Below the pieces are notes generated by a model. The model was not told the origin of the DNA. It saw only the letters and a program-made list of their open reading frames with translations, and ran no database searches. From Candidatus Paraprochloron terpiosi LD05 (GTDB lineage Bacteria > Cyanobacteriota > Cyanobacteriia > Cyanobacteriales > Prochloraceae), in assembly GCA_018141785.1 (NCBI GenBank), contig CP073341.1, positions 3,565,422-3,629,421 of the forward strand: a stretch of 64,000 bases of DNA, read 5' to 3'. A program made the position numbers and the translations under genes. Of this stretch, positions 27,184-37,113 are shown piece after piece (position 1 is the first letter of the stretch; every line of letters starts with the position of its first letter).

Positions 27184-28065
27184 GTGAATGCTGAAGCTCA
27201 CGAGAGAATCCTGGGTTACTTTATCGAAGAAGCGAAGGAACATTTGGAAACTCTCGAACAAGGAATCTTAGATCTGGCTATCGCCGCCAATTATGAGGAA
27301 AGAGTCAACGAAATGTTTCGTGCGGCCCATTCTATTAAAGGCGGAGCAGCGATGCTTGGCTATTCCAGTATCCAAAATACAGCCCACTGCTTAGAAGATT
27401 CTTTTAAAATTCTCAGAGAAAACGAACTGAAAGTTGACCAAAACTTAGAGTCTCTCTTTTTTGCAGGCTATGACGTATTGCAAGATTTAATTGATAGGTT
27501 GCAAAGTCCAGAAAGTCTTCAAGACTCCGAGGGCCTTAAAATCTTCCAAGAGGCAGAACCTCGTTTTGTCCAGTTGCAGCATTATCTCGACCAAATCCTT
27601 GCTTCGGGTGCGGGTGCTACCCCAACTACTACGGCAGCCCAATCCCTGCCAGAACAGGTGAAACAAACTTTGAAGGAGATGTTGCAGCTCTTTAAACAGC
27701 AAGCAACGCCGGAAAGTAGGCAAGAAATCCAGCAATTGTGCCACAGTTTATCTTATCTAGCACCGGAGCAGTCAGGTTGGCAAAAACTGGTGGAAACTGC
27801 TGGGTTAGCGGTAAGCAATCCCAAATATACCTATAGTATTCTTGCGCCAGTGGTGATTAAAGAAATAAAGCTGGGTTGCGATGGGTTGGAATTGGATATG
27901 GCTGAAGACATTGCTCCCTCGGAAGGTTTACAGCAACTAGCTTCCTCCTCCTTACCGCAAATTCTCGTCACCTTGGAACCAGAATCAGCGGCGAAAACCT
28001 TGATGAGTGCTTTTAATAAGGAGCAATTATCCCAATTAGTTCAATATATACAAGCTAAAGTATAG
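27184..28065 (+). CDS. Hpt-domain phosphotransfer protein
   Basis: A 293-residue protein starting GTG at 27184 after AGGAGG. The N-terminal Hpt domain (about 1-110) has the phospho-accepting His in FRAAHSIKGGAAMLGY near residue 50. The rest is an uncharacterised acidic, helical region without CheA-type dimer or kinase domains. It should relay phosphate between a histidine kinase and a response regulator. No kinase or regulator lies nearby, so partners must be encoded elsewhere. Similar Hpt proteins belong to cyanobacterial Pix/Pil-type systems, but that link is a guess. Confidence 0.85.
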   Translation: MNAEAHERILGYFIEEAKEHLETLEQGILDLAIAANYEERVNEMFRAAHSIKGGAAMLGYSSIQNTAHCLEDSFKILRENELKVDQNLESLFFAGYDVLQDLIDRLQSPESLQDSEGLKIFQEAEPRFVQLQHYLDQILASGAGATPTTTAAQSLPEQVKQTLKEMLQLFKQQATPESRQEIQQLCHSLSYLAPEQSGWQKLVETAGLAVSNPKYTYSILAPVVIKEIKLGCDGLELDMAEDIAPSEGLQQLASSSLPQILVTLEPESAAKTLMSAFNKEQLSQLVQYIQAKV

Positions 28066-28110
28066 AGTGTGCGATGATAGCAAAATAACAATCAAATTTC
28101 AACAAGGGAG

Positions 28111-28449
28111 ATGATGGCTGAAATCCAGTTTACCAGAGGAATATCGGAACCAACAATACCGGATGTCAGACTGACCCGCTCTCGCGATGGTCAGTCTGGG
28201 ACGGCGACTTTTTATTTTGAAGAACCTCAAATTCTGGGCAAAGATAGTACTCAGGACATTACGGGGATGTATATGGTGGATGAAGAAGGAGAAATCGTCA
28301 CCAGGGAGGTGAAGGCTAAGTTCATCAACGGACGACCTCACTCTTTGGAAGGAATACTGATTATGAGATCCTCAGAAGAATGGGATCGCTTCATGCGCTT
28401 TATGGAACGATATGCCGAGGAACAAGGTTTAGAATTTAGTAAATCATAA
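28111..28449 (+). CDS. psb28: Photosystem II assembly factor Psb28
   Basis: A 112-residue Psb28: [22 protein letters not shown] at the N-terminus, then [25 protein letters not shown] and [22 protein letters not shown]. It binds early photosystem II intermediates (RC47) on the cytoplasmic side and helps protect them during assembly. The start could be either of two adjacent ATGs (28111 or 28114), with AAGGGAG upstream. It stands as a single gene. Confidence 0.95.
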   Translation: MMAEIQFTRGISEPTIPDVRLTRSRDGQSGTATFYFEEPQILGKDSTQDITGMYMVDEEGEIVTREVKAKFINGRPHSLEGILIMRSSEEWDRFMRFMERYAEEQGLEFSKS

Positions 28450-28451
28450 CT

Positions 28452-28500
28452 TAAACAGTTACCAGTTATCAGTTACCAGTTACCAGTTGTCACGTACCAT
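28452..28500. repeat. STRR (CAGTTAC)n after psb28
   Basis: Four to five heptamers. The remaining gap to 28733 holds the dispersed repeat GTAGGATGGGCAATTGGG...CAACGTTTGGTACCC near 28641, and no gene. Confidence 0.8.
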
Positions 28501-28733
28501 GATGTTGTTAATTTAGTGGGGAACTCAGAACTGCTGGATAAATACTTAACTGGTAACTGTCATGTCCTGGTATTTGGTTGGATTAGGGATTGCTTTGCTA
28601 AAGTTTTGTAGTATTTAGTACAGTTAAGAAAAATTAGTTCGTAGGATGGGCAATTGGGACAACGTTTGGTACCCTTTATGAAGAGTAAATTTTTTATTTT
28701 CCACCAATTCACCCTAAAATAAATAAATTATTT

Positions 28734-29243
28734 ATGCTATTAACTCCACACCCAGATACAGAGACTATCGCCCTAAATTGTGCGGCCATTACAATAAGCG
28801 ATACTCGCACGAGTGTAACAGATAGCAGCGGTAAGGTAATTCAAACACTACTGACTAAGGCTGGTCATCAAGTCCCAGTCTATACTATCCTCCCGGACGA
28901 ACCGAGTAAAATTAGCGCTCAGTTAGCCCAATTGGGGGATCGCGTCGATTTAAATGTTATCATTTTTAATGGGGGTACTGGTATTGGAGCGCGAGATACC
29001 ACTTATGATGCTATCTCCAGTTTATTGGAAAAAACTTTGCCTGGGTTTGGGGAGTTGTTTCGCTTTCTCAGTTATCAAGAAATCGGTTCTCGGGCTATGA
29101 GTTCCCGGGCAGTTGCTGGAGTTTATCGTCGCAAGTTGGTTTTCTCTTTGCCCGGATCTACTAATGCTGTTAAATTAGCTTTGGATAAGCTGATTATCCC
29201 AGAATTAACTCATCTTTCTTTCCTGATTAATCCACCTGCATAA
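28734..29243 (+). CDS. moaB: Molybdopterin adenylyltransferase-like MoaB
   Basis: A 169-residue MoaB/Mog protein. ITISDTRTSVTDSSGKVI near residue 20, IIFNGGTGIGARDTTYDAI near 75 (the GGTG loop that binds molybdopterin) and SRAVAGVYRRKLVFSLPGS near 122 are all present. It acts in molybdenum cofactor synthesis, making adenylated molybdopterin. It is convergent with moeA and the two overlap by 17 bases at their 3' ends, an arrangement that fits joint function. Confidence 0.92.
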   Translation: MLLTPHPDTETIALNCAAITISDTRTSVTDSSGKVIQTLLTKAGHQVPVYTILPDEPSKISAQLAQLGDRVDLNVIIFNGGTGIGARDTTYDAISSLLEKTLPGFGELFRFLSYQEIGSRAMSSRAVAGVYRRKLVFSLPGSTNAVKLALDKLIIPELTHLSFLINPPA

Positions 29244-30432
29244 TTCTTACCTCTTCTCCCGCAAGAATTACTGTTTTCCCCACAGGTACTACCGCCAAAG
29301 CATTAGTTTGGGCTAGATTAATTAGGTTAGCGGAACTGTGACTACCACCTGCTAAATCAAATTCAAAGATACCGTCACACTCATATAATTTACCCCAAAG
29401 ATAGGTCTCTCGCTTACCTCCACTGTGCAATTCTTGGCGGGTTCGCCCTTTGACAAATGTGGGTAACCAGTTCCCGCATAACCCAGACAATTTACGCAAT
29501 GCAGGTTGTAGAAAGCGCCAACAAGTAACTAAGGCGGAAACGGGATTCCCTGGTATGCCAAAATATAAGCTACCATTAAAACTACAGACAGTTAGGGGTT
29601 TTCCCGGTTTAACCGCTACACTATGAATGGCAATTTCTCCCCTCAACTCCTCCAAAATACCATCTATATAATCATAATCCCCCACAGACACTCCTCCAGT
29701 GGAAAGAACTAAGTCAGAAGTGGTAATTGCCTTCTCTATGGTTGCTTTGAGCAGTACTGGATCATCGGGTACAATTCCCATACAGATAGGGATAGCGCCA
29801 TTCTTCTGGACAAAAGCAGCTAAAGCATACTGATTGGAATCCATAATTTGCCCTGGTTGTAACTGGGTACCCGGGGATACCAACTCGTTCCCAGTGGAAA
29901 AAATGGCCACTCTGGGACGGCGATAGACGGTAAATTGGTGGCACCCAGCAGTGGCTAAAACGGCAATATCAGCCTCATTCAGAGCAATTCCCGGTGTTAA
30001 GAGGGGATCGTTGGCTTGATAGAAAGATGCTTTCTGACGCAGGAATTCTCCTGGTTTTGGGTGGGTGAGAATGGTGATTTCATTCCCAGCTCTACTGGTA
30101 TGCTCTTGCATGACAATGGTATCAGCTCCTTCTGGGACCATAGCTCCTGTGAAAATGCGGGCTGCTTGTCCAGGTTGAATCCTCACTTGCGGTTGATGAC
30201 CTGCGGGAATTTCTTCGACAATTGTTAAAGTGCTGGGAGCATGGCGAACGTCATCATAGCGCACGGCGTAACCGTCCATAGCTGCATTATCCCAGTAGGG
30301 GAAATTCAGATTACTGGTAACTGGTTGAGCGAGAATGCGGTTCGTTGCACCGATAAGGTCTACTGTCTCCGTATCTTGCAAGGGTTGGACTAGGTCTAAG
30401 ATGGTGGATTCTGCTTGTTTAACTGATAACAT
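29227..30432 (-). CDS. moeA: Molybdopterin molybdenumtransferase MoeA
   Basis: A 401-residue MoeA/Gephyrin E-domain protein. It inserts molybdate into adenylated molybdopterin. Seen: MDGYAVRYDDV near 52, IFTGAMVPEGADTIVMQEH near 91, FSTGNELVSPG near 176, LSTGGVSVGDYDY near 243 and PGKPLTVC...FGIPGNPVSALV near 280. The C-terminal domain IV ends MQVD. Intron C is inserted 61 bases upstream of its start, in the promoter region, so its transcription may be affected. Confidence 0.94.
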   Translation of the reverse strand: MLSVKQAESTILDLVQPLQDTETVDLIGATNRILAQPVTSNLNFPYWDNAAMDGYAVRYDDVRHAPSTLTIVEEIPAGHQPQVRIQPGQAARIFTGAMVPEGADTIVMQEHTSRAGNEITILTHPKPGEFLRQKASFYQANDPLLTPGIALNEADIAVLATAGCHQFTVYRRPRVAIFSTGNELVSPGTQLQPGQIMDSNQYALAAFVQKNGAIPICMGIVPDDPVLLKATIEKAITTSDLVLSTGGVSVGDYDYIDGILEELRGEIAIHSVAVKPGKPLTVCSFNGSLYFGIPGNPVSALVTCWRFLQPALRKLSGLCGNWLPTFVKGRTRQELHSGGKRETYLWGKLYECDGIFEFDLAGGSHSSANLINLAQTNALAVVPVGKTVILAGEEVRIMQVD

Positions 30433-30731
30433 AGATAAAAATTAATTTTGGTGCAATTCTTCTCTGTGTTGCGGCGTTCAGTGGTTAAATTAGTGCGGCT
30501 CGTTTCCTGTAAAAGTCGCGGCGCAAGCCAAACATAAGCAGGAGCAGGGTCTCCGGGACGACGTCTCCGATAATCTAAGCCAACGAAAAGGGCTGAAAAC
30601 GGACAAACGATTCCTACCCTACCATGTCCCTCCGGGGAAATGCGAAAGGAATTAGGATTACCGAACCTTGACAACTGAATGAACTATGAGGGTGAGGCGC
30701 GGTCAGAAATCGTATAACCAAGTCCCTCCCG

Positions 30732-30761
30732 CCTGCTCAGGCGCGGCTGCGCAGGAGCAGG
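30732..30761. repeat. CCTGCTCAGGCGCGG-family palindrome in intron C
   Basis: Splits CCCTCCCG from GGGAATCACGTG in outer domain I. The corresponding stretches of introns A and B are uninterrupted, which shows it is an insertion. Confidence 0.85.
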
Positions 30762-30988
30762 GGAATCACGTGAATCCTTACCTGACCACCGTGAGGTTAA
30801 TCACCAGGCGGAAGCTGGTAGCAGGGTGGAACCGGAGCTATCGAGCGGTTCGATGGTAACGCCACTAACAGGGAGAACACCGGGATAACTTAACGTGAAT
30901 CATCTGTGAAAAGACCTAAGCCATGACACTGCCAAGCCGTCCTGAGCAGAAAAGACACCGATAGAAACTCGTAAGGCCATAATTTAGC

Positions 30989-31819
30989 GTGCGGCTCGAA
31001 AGTCGCAGTAGTTAGTGGGTAAAACCCCATGGGGAGTGTCCTCCCCGGTTCCAGCCCGAAGGAGCCTCAGCAGCAATGAGGGGGTTTCACAGCTAGAGGG
31101 TTAAATGGCTAAGTTTTCTATTAGTCCGATAGTGGTAACGGCCTAGGGAAAGTCTGATATGGTGAGCATAAAGCGAAGCTTGCAGCCTCGTCAGTGGCAA
31201 TGAGTGAAAGCGGAACTGATACACTCTAACCAAAACGGTATGCGGCATATGTGAAAGATGGACTGCTATAGACATCGCGTAGACACCACGCCGCCGGGGT
31301 ATGGAGCAGCCTAAGTCAGACGTATCTAATTACTGTGGAACGAGTAAACCTCCATTGGGTCTGAGAAATCAGTAGGGAAGCTGTAAAGCGAACCAATTCC
31401 CAGGGGAGACAGGACTATCCTAAGAAGCGAACGCTGCTAGGACGAAAGTTCAGGGGAATCAATAACCCGGCAGATAGGCAAATGTCTACCCCCGCCATCC
31501 GCGATGCCGGGGGGAGCTGACGTAGGAGAGGGTGAAACGTAACGGTAAAATCCCTTACCACTTGCGATTTTGCAATCAAAAAGCTGGAACTTGAAACTCA
31601 AAGCTCCTCATAAGTTAGAGGCGTCGGGCAAACGTCAATGGCGAGGAGGTTGGAATTTAAGGACTCAAAGCCCAATCTGAATGAGACCTGAAAGCCGATA
31701 CAAGTAATGAGGAGTAAACGCGCCAGTTCAGTAGATGATACACCAGGAGCCGGGTGCTTGGAAACTTGCACGCCCGGTACTGTGAGGGGGAAAACCTGTA
31801 AGGGTCTACCTATCTCGAC
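30989..31819 (+). mobile_element. Inner ORF-less group II intron nested in intron C (twintron)
   Basis: 831 bases, GTGCGGCTCGAAAG to CCTATCTCGAC. Domain V (GAGCCGGGTGC, GGAAAC loop, GCACGCCCGG) is at about 31748-31782, followed by domain VI ending ACCTATCTCGAC. Outer sequence in copy A is continuous here (AAACTCCTGAC then ACTTACATTCC), proving insertion. It has no reading frame, so it must depend on a maturase in trans. It is colinear with the inner intron of B except for the tnpB element. A CCCCCGCCAT palindrome lies in it at 31489-31513. Confidence 0.85.
31489..31513. repeat. CCCCCGCCAT/ATGCCGGGGG palindrome in the inner intron of C
   Basis: The inner intron of B reads CTATCCGAAAGGAGAGCTGACG at this point, so the palindrome is an added element. 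Confidence 0.8.
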
Positions 31820-32213
31820 ACTTACATTCCTGAGTTGGTGATAGGTCAATGGATGAGTCCCAAGGGTTCGTAACAATAGTTCGTTCGGAACGAGTAAAAA
31901 CTCGCCCAACTTCCACTGAAGCAGGGGGTTCCAAACCCGACATGTGAAGTGGTGGGGTCGCCTGATTAACGGCCTAACGGAAAAGCGAGGGTAAGAAGGG
32001 CGTAACTGCCCGATGGTTTCTACAGAGAAGATACCCAATGTAATTATCAGAGCGATTAATGAGGTCAAAACTGTGAACATCACTAACCCGACTTCAATCG
32101 AATACCGCAGTCTGAATGCCCTGAGACTCCACCTAGCAGTTTTGCTAAGGTTGGGGAAGATTGGCCGGAGGGCTGACGACGTCTGGAAAGACCTGCCATG
32201 GAAGCGATTCCGG

Positions 32214-32243
32214 CCTGCTCAGGCGCGGCTGCGCAGGAGCAGG
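32214..32243. repeat. CCTGCTCAGGCGCGG palindrome in IEP C
   Basis: Same codon site as in IEP B (22072-22101). Confidence 0.85.
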
Positions 32244-32343
32244 GGTATTTCGGTTACAGAGGTGTATCTTCAAAGCGCAGAAAGAACAGTCAAAAGCCAA
32301 AGTCAAACGTTTACAACGGCTCCTACTTCGGAGTCGTGCCGCC

Positions 32344-32366
32344 TCCCGCCATCGCGGATGCCGGGA
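32344..32366. repeat. Shortened CCCGCCAT/ATGCCGGG palindrome in IEP C
   Basis: Replaces the sequence coding AQALA in copies A and B and restores the reading frame. Confidence 0.8.
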
Positions 32367-33950
32367 GCCGTCAAACAAGTAACACAGTTAAACACAGGGC
32401 GTAAGTCCCCCGGAGTTGATGGTAAGGTCGCGCTCTCTACACGGGAGCGTCTAACACTATGCCAGAGGTTGAATAAACACTGGTACCACTGGAAACACCA
32501 ACAACTGAGAAGGGTAAACATCCCGAAGCCAAACGGCAAAACTCGTGGATTAGGCATCCCAACAATAGCTGACAGGGCGTGGCAAGCGTTGCTCAAGTTA
32601 GCAGCCGAGCCAGCTTACGAAGCAACTGCCGGAGAAAGAAGCTACGGCTTCCGACCCGGTCGCTGTACTGCGGACGCACAAATACTGATTTTCAATAATC
32701 TCAGCAGCCGTACTAACGGTAAGAATAAGCTAATTCTGGAAACAGACATTAGCAAATGCTTTGACGAAATAGACCATCAGGTCATGCTAAACGGAGTAGT
32801 CTTACCCAAGGAAGCACTTAAAGGATTAAGGAGAGCGGTGAAAGCAGGTGTCCGTGGTGAATATCCCTCCAGTATTAAGGGCACGCCCCAAGGCGGGGTT
32901 ATCTCACCCCTACTGGCCAATATCGCCCTAGATGGATTTGAAAACCTAGGGTCTGACCAATGGAAAGGGAGACGTCGGAACACTCTCATAAGAGGTATAC
33001 GTTACGCAGACGACGCGGTCTTTATCTGTAAACCCAAAGCCGACACCAAGAGGTTACGGGAAGATATAGACAAATTTCTGAAGTCCAGAGGGTTAAGAAT
33101 TAACGAAACTAAGACTAAGGTGAGTAAAGCTACGGATGGATTCGACTTCCTGGGATGGCACTTCCGCGTTAATTCCCGTGGAGTCTTTAAATCCACACCG
33201 AGTTCCGAGAACTACGCAGACATAAAGGCTAAGGTAAAAGCTACTTGGAGAAATGGCGCAACCACGGAGGCTCGCCTGAAAAGGATAGAGTCACAAGTCC
33301 GAGGTGGTCGCCAGAATCACAAAAACTGCGACATGAGCAAGCACTCGCTATGGTCGCTCAATCACTGGGTATGGCGTAAGCTGAGGGCTGAAAAACGCAG
33401 GATGGCAATTAAGGAAGCAGAGAAAGCAAGACGTCTGGCTATCAAGGGTAAACCCTTAGGAGCGCGCCTCGCGCGCTCACATCAGAGCAGATTAAGAAGG
33501 CTTTCCCAGCAGTTCCCTGGAAAATCAATGACCACGTAATGGTCAAAGGTGATGCCTCACCCTACGATGGAAAACTAACCTATTGGGTTGGCCGGAATTC
33601 CAAACTATATAATGGCCCAACCGCTGACGCCATTAAGCGACAGAAAGGCATATGTCCGCATTGCAACCGACTGTTCATAGATATGGATGGAGCCGTGGAG
33701 TTGCACCACATTGACGGCAACCACAACAACTGGAAACGTAAGAATCTAGTCGTCCTCCATCGAGAATGCCACCAGGCGCAAGCGGTACACCGCAAGCGCA
33801 TTAAGGATGGACTTCGTTCGCGCGCCTCCCATTGGCATAGAAATACCTAAGCCGGATGAGGTGAAAGTCTCATGTCCGGTTTATCGGAGAGGGGCGAGGT
33901 GGCAACATCTCCCTCGACTCTAATAAAGTAACTTTCATATAATACCCGCA

Positions 33951-34502
33951 ATGAGAAACTCGAACAATTGGCCTGTTTGGCTACCTAACCTGGATTCATG
34001 GATGAGTGCTATGATTGTAGCACTGGTAACTTTCGGTTTAGCTAACCTGGGCGGAATTATTTGGCCGCTGATTTATTTACTACTCTGGTTTTTGCCGAGA
34101 CTTGGCATAGTTTTCAATTTTTTAGCTTATATATCCCCCATTTTTGCCCTCGCTGTGGGTCATCATTACTTTCACCTGCTCCTGGATAAATATTTACCCG
34201 AAAATAGTTTTTCAAAAATGGGCAAAGTGGAAGGCTTTATCCCCGGTTTGATAAGCTGGTGGGAGGGGCTGTATGGCTGGGTGGTAATATTGCTGTCGGT
34301 GACGGTGAGCAATGTTATTATAGCTTTCTTGTCAGCACCTTGGATAAATCCAATCCTAGTATTAAACTGGAATAATCCCCTGACTAGTATTCCCTTCTTA
34401 CCTTTGGTGATTCGTTGTTTGAGCGCCGCCTATCTCTACCATTTTGAATATTTAGTTAGGCAGCATTGGCTGGCTTTAGGTTCTAAGATTAAATCCAATT
34501 AG
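33951..34502 (+). CDS. Uncharacterised integral membrane protein
   Basis: A 183-residue protein with about four or five hydrophobic segments: roughly 18-45 (AMIVALVTFGLANLGGII and LIYLLLWFL), 52-70 (FNFLAYISPIFALAVG), 105-128 (GWVVILLSVTVSNVIIAFL) and 145-160. No catalytic motif. I do not recognise a family. It starts 27 bases after intron C ends, so the intron lies in its upstream region and may have displaced its promoter. Confidence 0.65.
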   Translation: MRNSNNWPVWLPNLDSWMSAMIVALVTFGLANLGGIIWPLIYLLLWFLPRLGIVFNFLAYISPIFALAVGHHYFHLLLDKYLPENSFSKMGKVEGFIPGLISWWEGLYGWVVILLSVTVSNVIIAFLSAPWINPILVLNWNNPLTSIPFLPLVIRCLSAAYLYHFEYLVRQHWLALGSKIKSN

Positions 34503-34901
34503 CAATCACTAAGAGTGGCGCTGCGGGATCCAGTATTTAAGGAATCGCAGAGGAGTAACTTACGAAATGTAACCGTTACAGCGATCGCTATATAAGAGGG
34601 TTTCACCCAGAGACACAGAGGCGCAGAGAGGGGAGAAAGAGAGAGTCTTGTTTGCTTATAGCTTTAATTTGGATATCCTACTACCCCTTATAGGACGATA
34701 CCTATTCCACATTTTCAACCCCTTTTCCAGAATTATTTTGAGAATATTTTCCCCAATCTCTCAAATGTGATATGATATAAATAATCCCTTAGCAGCAACT
34801 AAGGGAGATTATACCGTAATATAGGAATATCCTAACATATGACGATCGCATATGACACGTAAATTATTGATTATAATATATCTAAGGACCAACTGAGTAT
34901 T
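34503..34901. other. Gap before the dynamin gene: repeats and a hairpin
   Basis: Holds a GCGCTGCGGGATCC repeat near 34518, a CAGAGACACAGAGGCGCAGAG type dispersed repeat near 34610 (also at 37000 and 59264), and a stem-loop with AATCCCTTAG/CTAAGGGAGATT arms at about 34783-34812. The stem-loop may be a terminator or leader element. No gene seen. Confidence 0.6.
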
Positions 34902-36977
34902 ATGATTGAGACAGGAAAAACGAGGTATTTTGACCAGCAATTGGAGCGAGTAGCAAAAATTCGCGCCGAAGCAGCTCTCTGTCTAGGAAGGATGACAGAA
35001 ATTTTAGAGCAAGGAGAATCTACAGGAGCCAATATTTCTGGTAAACTGGGTTTAGAAAGGGATATCGCGGATCTGAAACTGGTGAGAAAAAATTTGCGCA
35101 AGGGGGTCTTTAGGCTGTTAGTATTAGGGGATATGAAACGGGGCAAAAGTACTTTCCTCAATGTTTTGCTGGGAGACAATCTTTTGCCCACTGACGTCAA
35201 CCCCTGTACTGCTGTACTGACTATTCTCCGTTACGGAACAAAAAAGCAAGTTACAGTTTATTTTAAATCCGGAAAACGTCCTGAAAAGCTGGATTTTATC
35301 ACTTTTAAACAGCAATATACCATTAAGGCAGAAGAAGCAAAAAGACTGGAAGACCAAGATAAGTCAGCATTTCCCGATGTAGACTATGGGGTGGTGGAGT
35401 ATCCTTTACCCCTGTTAGCAAAAGGCATTGAAATTATCGATACTCCCGGTCTCAATGATACCACAAGCAGGAATAAACTATCTCTCGGTTATATCAATAA
35501 TTGCCACTGCATCATCTTTATCTTAAGAGCATCTCAGCCTTGTACTTTAACAGAGCGGCGCTATCTAGAAAACTATCTTAAAGGTCGAAACTTACCCATT
35601 TTCTTCCTGATTAACGGTTGGGATGAGGTGGAAGAGAGTGTTTTGGATCGGGATGACTTTGAAGAAGTAGCCAGATCCGAAGCACAACTGCGGGAAGTTT
35701 TTGCCTCCCATTTAGCCCCATACTGTATCATAGATGGAGAAGACTTATACGAGGAAAGAACTTTCGAGTTGTCCGCCATTAGAGCACTGCGACGACAAAT
35801 GAAAAACCCGGAAGATAGACTAGAGGGAACGGGTTTTCCCGAGTTTTTCGCTGCTTTGAATCAGTTTTTAAACACTGATAGATTTGTAGCAGAACTGGAA
35901 CAAGCAAGGACTATCGCCGGTGTGGCAACCACTCACCTCCAAGAAGCTGTAACCCGGAGGATACCCTTAATTAAAGAAAATGTAGCCCAAGTAAAAAGAC
36001 GCTTAGAAACAGTAGAACCGGAGTTCGAGAAACTGACACAGATTAGAGATAGTCTGCAACAGGAAATTAGAATTATTCAAAACTTGCAAGCAAGGGCGAT
36101 CGCTGATTCTTTTCGCAGCTACATAGTGGGTTTAGGGGGAACTTTCGAGGCAGATTTCTTAAAATATCAACCAGAACTGAATTTTTTCGATTTCCTTAAC
36201 CAAGGGAAGCGGGAGGCTTTTGAGGCAGCATTTACGGCAGAATTCCGACAGTATATTGATGAGAAATTATCTGCTTGGAGCATTACCGCCGAGAAAAAAA
36301 TGGATGACGCATTTGCCCAGTTGGCTGAACTTGCGGCTCACTACGGGGCTGACTATAGTGCGGCGACGGATAAGATTACAGAAAAACTCATTGGTGCTAA
36401 GGTAGGGAGTTCAGGCAGTACGGGACAAGAGGATCGCTCCCCAGGTTGGGCAAAATGGGCTATGGGATTAGTTTCTTTAGCTTCTGGTAATATGGCAGGA
36501 GTAGCTATGGCAGGAGTAGGTTTCGACTGGCAAGATATTCTCCTGAATACTATTGCAACCATCGGCATTGGCAGCATTCTCCTGGCTGTTTCTGGGGGTA
36601 TTCTGGCACCTGTAGTCTTGGGAGTTGTGGGTTTAGGTTTGGGTGCTCTACAGGTGGAGAAAAGGCGGCAAAAATTGCTACAATCCACGAAGACGGAATT
36701 ACTGAAACAATTGCCTCAGGTAGTGAGAGAACAATGGCAACCAATTTATGACGCAGTCAAGGAATGTTTCACTCTTTACGAACGGGAAGTAATGGAACGG
36801 ATCGACGACGATATTAAGTCGCAAAAGGCAGAATTGCACAATTTGCTGTCCCAAAAAGAATCCGGACAAGTTAAAGTGGAAGAAGAATTGGCACGGTTGC
36901 GAGATATGGAAAGTAAAGTATTAAAAGAGCGCGATCGCTTGGAATCTACTTTTGAGTATTTGCTGATTAGTAGTTAG
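34902..36977 (+). CDS. Bacterial dynamin-like GTPase (BDLP), intact
   Basis: A 691-residue large GTPase. P-loop GDMKRGKST is at 76-84, the switch Thr region at PCTAVLTIL, G3 DTPGLND near 179 and G4 NGWD near 238. Long helical neck/trunk segments follow (VAQVKRRLETVEPEFEKLTQIRDSL). A hydrophobic paddle near 540-590 (LLNTIATIGIGSILLAVSGG, LAPVVLGVVGLGLGAL) should insert into membrane. The size and layout match the Nostoc punctiforme BDLP (about 690 residues). These proteins tubulate or fuse membranes. It faces a second, broken dynamin gene 2.6 kb away, so the two were probably a heterotypic pair. Confidence 0.93.
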   Translation: MIETGKTRYFDQQLERVAKIRAEAALCLGRMTEILEQGESTGANISGKLGLERDIADLKLVRKNLRKGVFRLLVLGDMKRGKSTFLNVLLGDNLLPTDVNPCTAVLTILRYGTKKQVTVYFKSGKRPEKLDFITFKQQYTIKAEEAKRLEDQDKSAFPDVDYGVVEYPLPLLAKGIEIIDTPGLNDTTSRNKLSLGYINNCHCIIFILRASQPCTLTERRYLENYLKGRNLPIFFLINGWDEVEESVLDRDDFEEVARSEAQLREVFASHLAPYCIIDGEDLYEERTFELSAIRALRRQMKNPEDRLEGTGFPEFFAALNQFLNTDRFVAELEQARTIAGVATTHLQEAVTRRIPLIKENVAQVKRRLETVEPEFEKLTQIRDSLQQEIRIIQNLQARAIADSFRSYIVGLGGTFEADFLKYQPELNFFDFLNQGKREAFEAAFTAEFRQYIDEKLSAWSITAEKKMDDAFAQLAELAAHYGADYSAATDKITEKLIGAKVGSSGSTGQEDRSPGWAKWAMGLVSLASGNMAGVAMAGVGFDWQDILLNTIATIGIGSILLAVSGGILAPVVLGVVGLGLGALQVEKRRQKLLQSTKTELLKQLPQVVREQWQPIYDAVKECFTLYEREVMERIDDDIKSQKAELHNLLSQKESGQVKVEEELARLRDMESKVLKERDRLESTFEYLLISS

Positions 36978-37113
36978 TTGATTTTGTTTCACGCAGCGGT
37001 GCAGAGTCGCAGAGAGAGGGGAGGATGTCAACTTCAATTCTTTGCGTCTTGGCGTCTTGGCGCGAAATTACTCTCTGTGTTCTCGGTTGGATGAAGTGAA
37101 CAGCAAAATCGAT

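Larger units (their letters stand above)
32073..33850 (+). pseudogene. Intron C reverse transcriptase/maturase-HNH, frame disturbed by palindromes
   Basis: GTG at 32073 starts VNITNPTSIEYRS. The palindrome at 32214-32243 shifts the frame after KRFR. A second palindrome at 32344-32366 shifts it back, so about 40 residues of RT-1 are replaced by out-of-frame text but the frame stays open. The catalytic part is present (TPQGGVISPLLANIALDG, IRGIRYADDAVF). Near 33465 a GCGCGCCTCGCGCGC palindrome replaces part of the X domain and shifts the frame again. The HNH part continues at 33539-33850 in another frame. Not functional as one protein. Confidence 0.85.
30493..33924 (+). mobile_element. Group II intron C (outer), carrying a nested intron
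   Basis: A 3432-base element from GTGCGGCTCG at 30493 to ...CTCGACTCTAAT at 33924, between moeA and a membrane-protein gene. Domain V at about 33853 reads GAGG-type stem CCGGATGAGG with a GAAA loop and CATGTCCGG, and looks intact. The inner intron lies at 30989-31819, about 500 bases into the outer RNA and so at a different place from copy B. It also carries three palindromic elements upstream of or within the IEP. Neither flank is coding, so splicing would not restore a gene. Confidence 0.88.

Noticed and set aside
36990..37040. Second TnpB-element end (GGATGTCAAC near 37024)
   Set aside because: The matching hairpin and any tnpB sequence are absent; likely chance within the CGCAGAG repeat.
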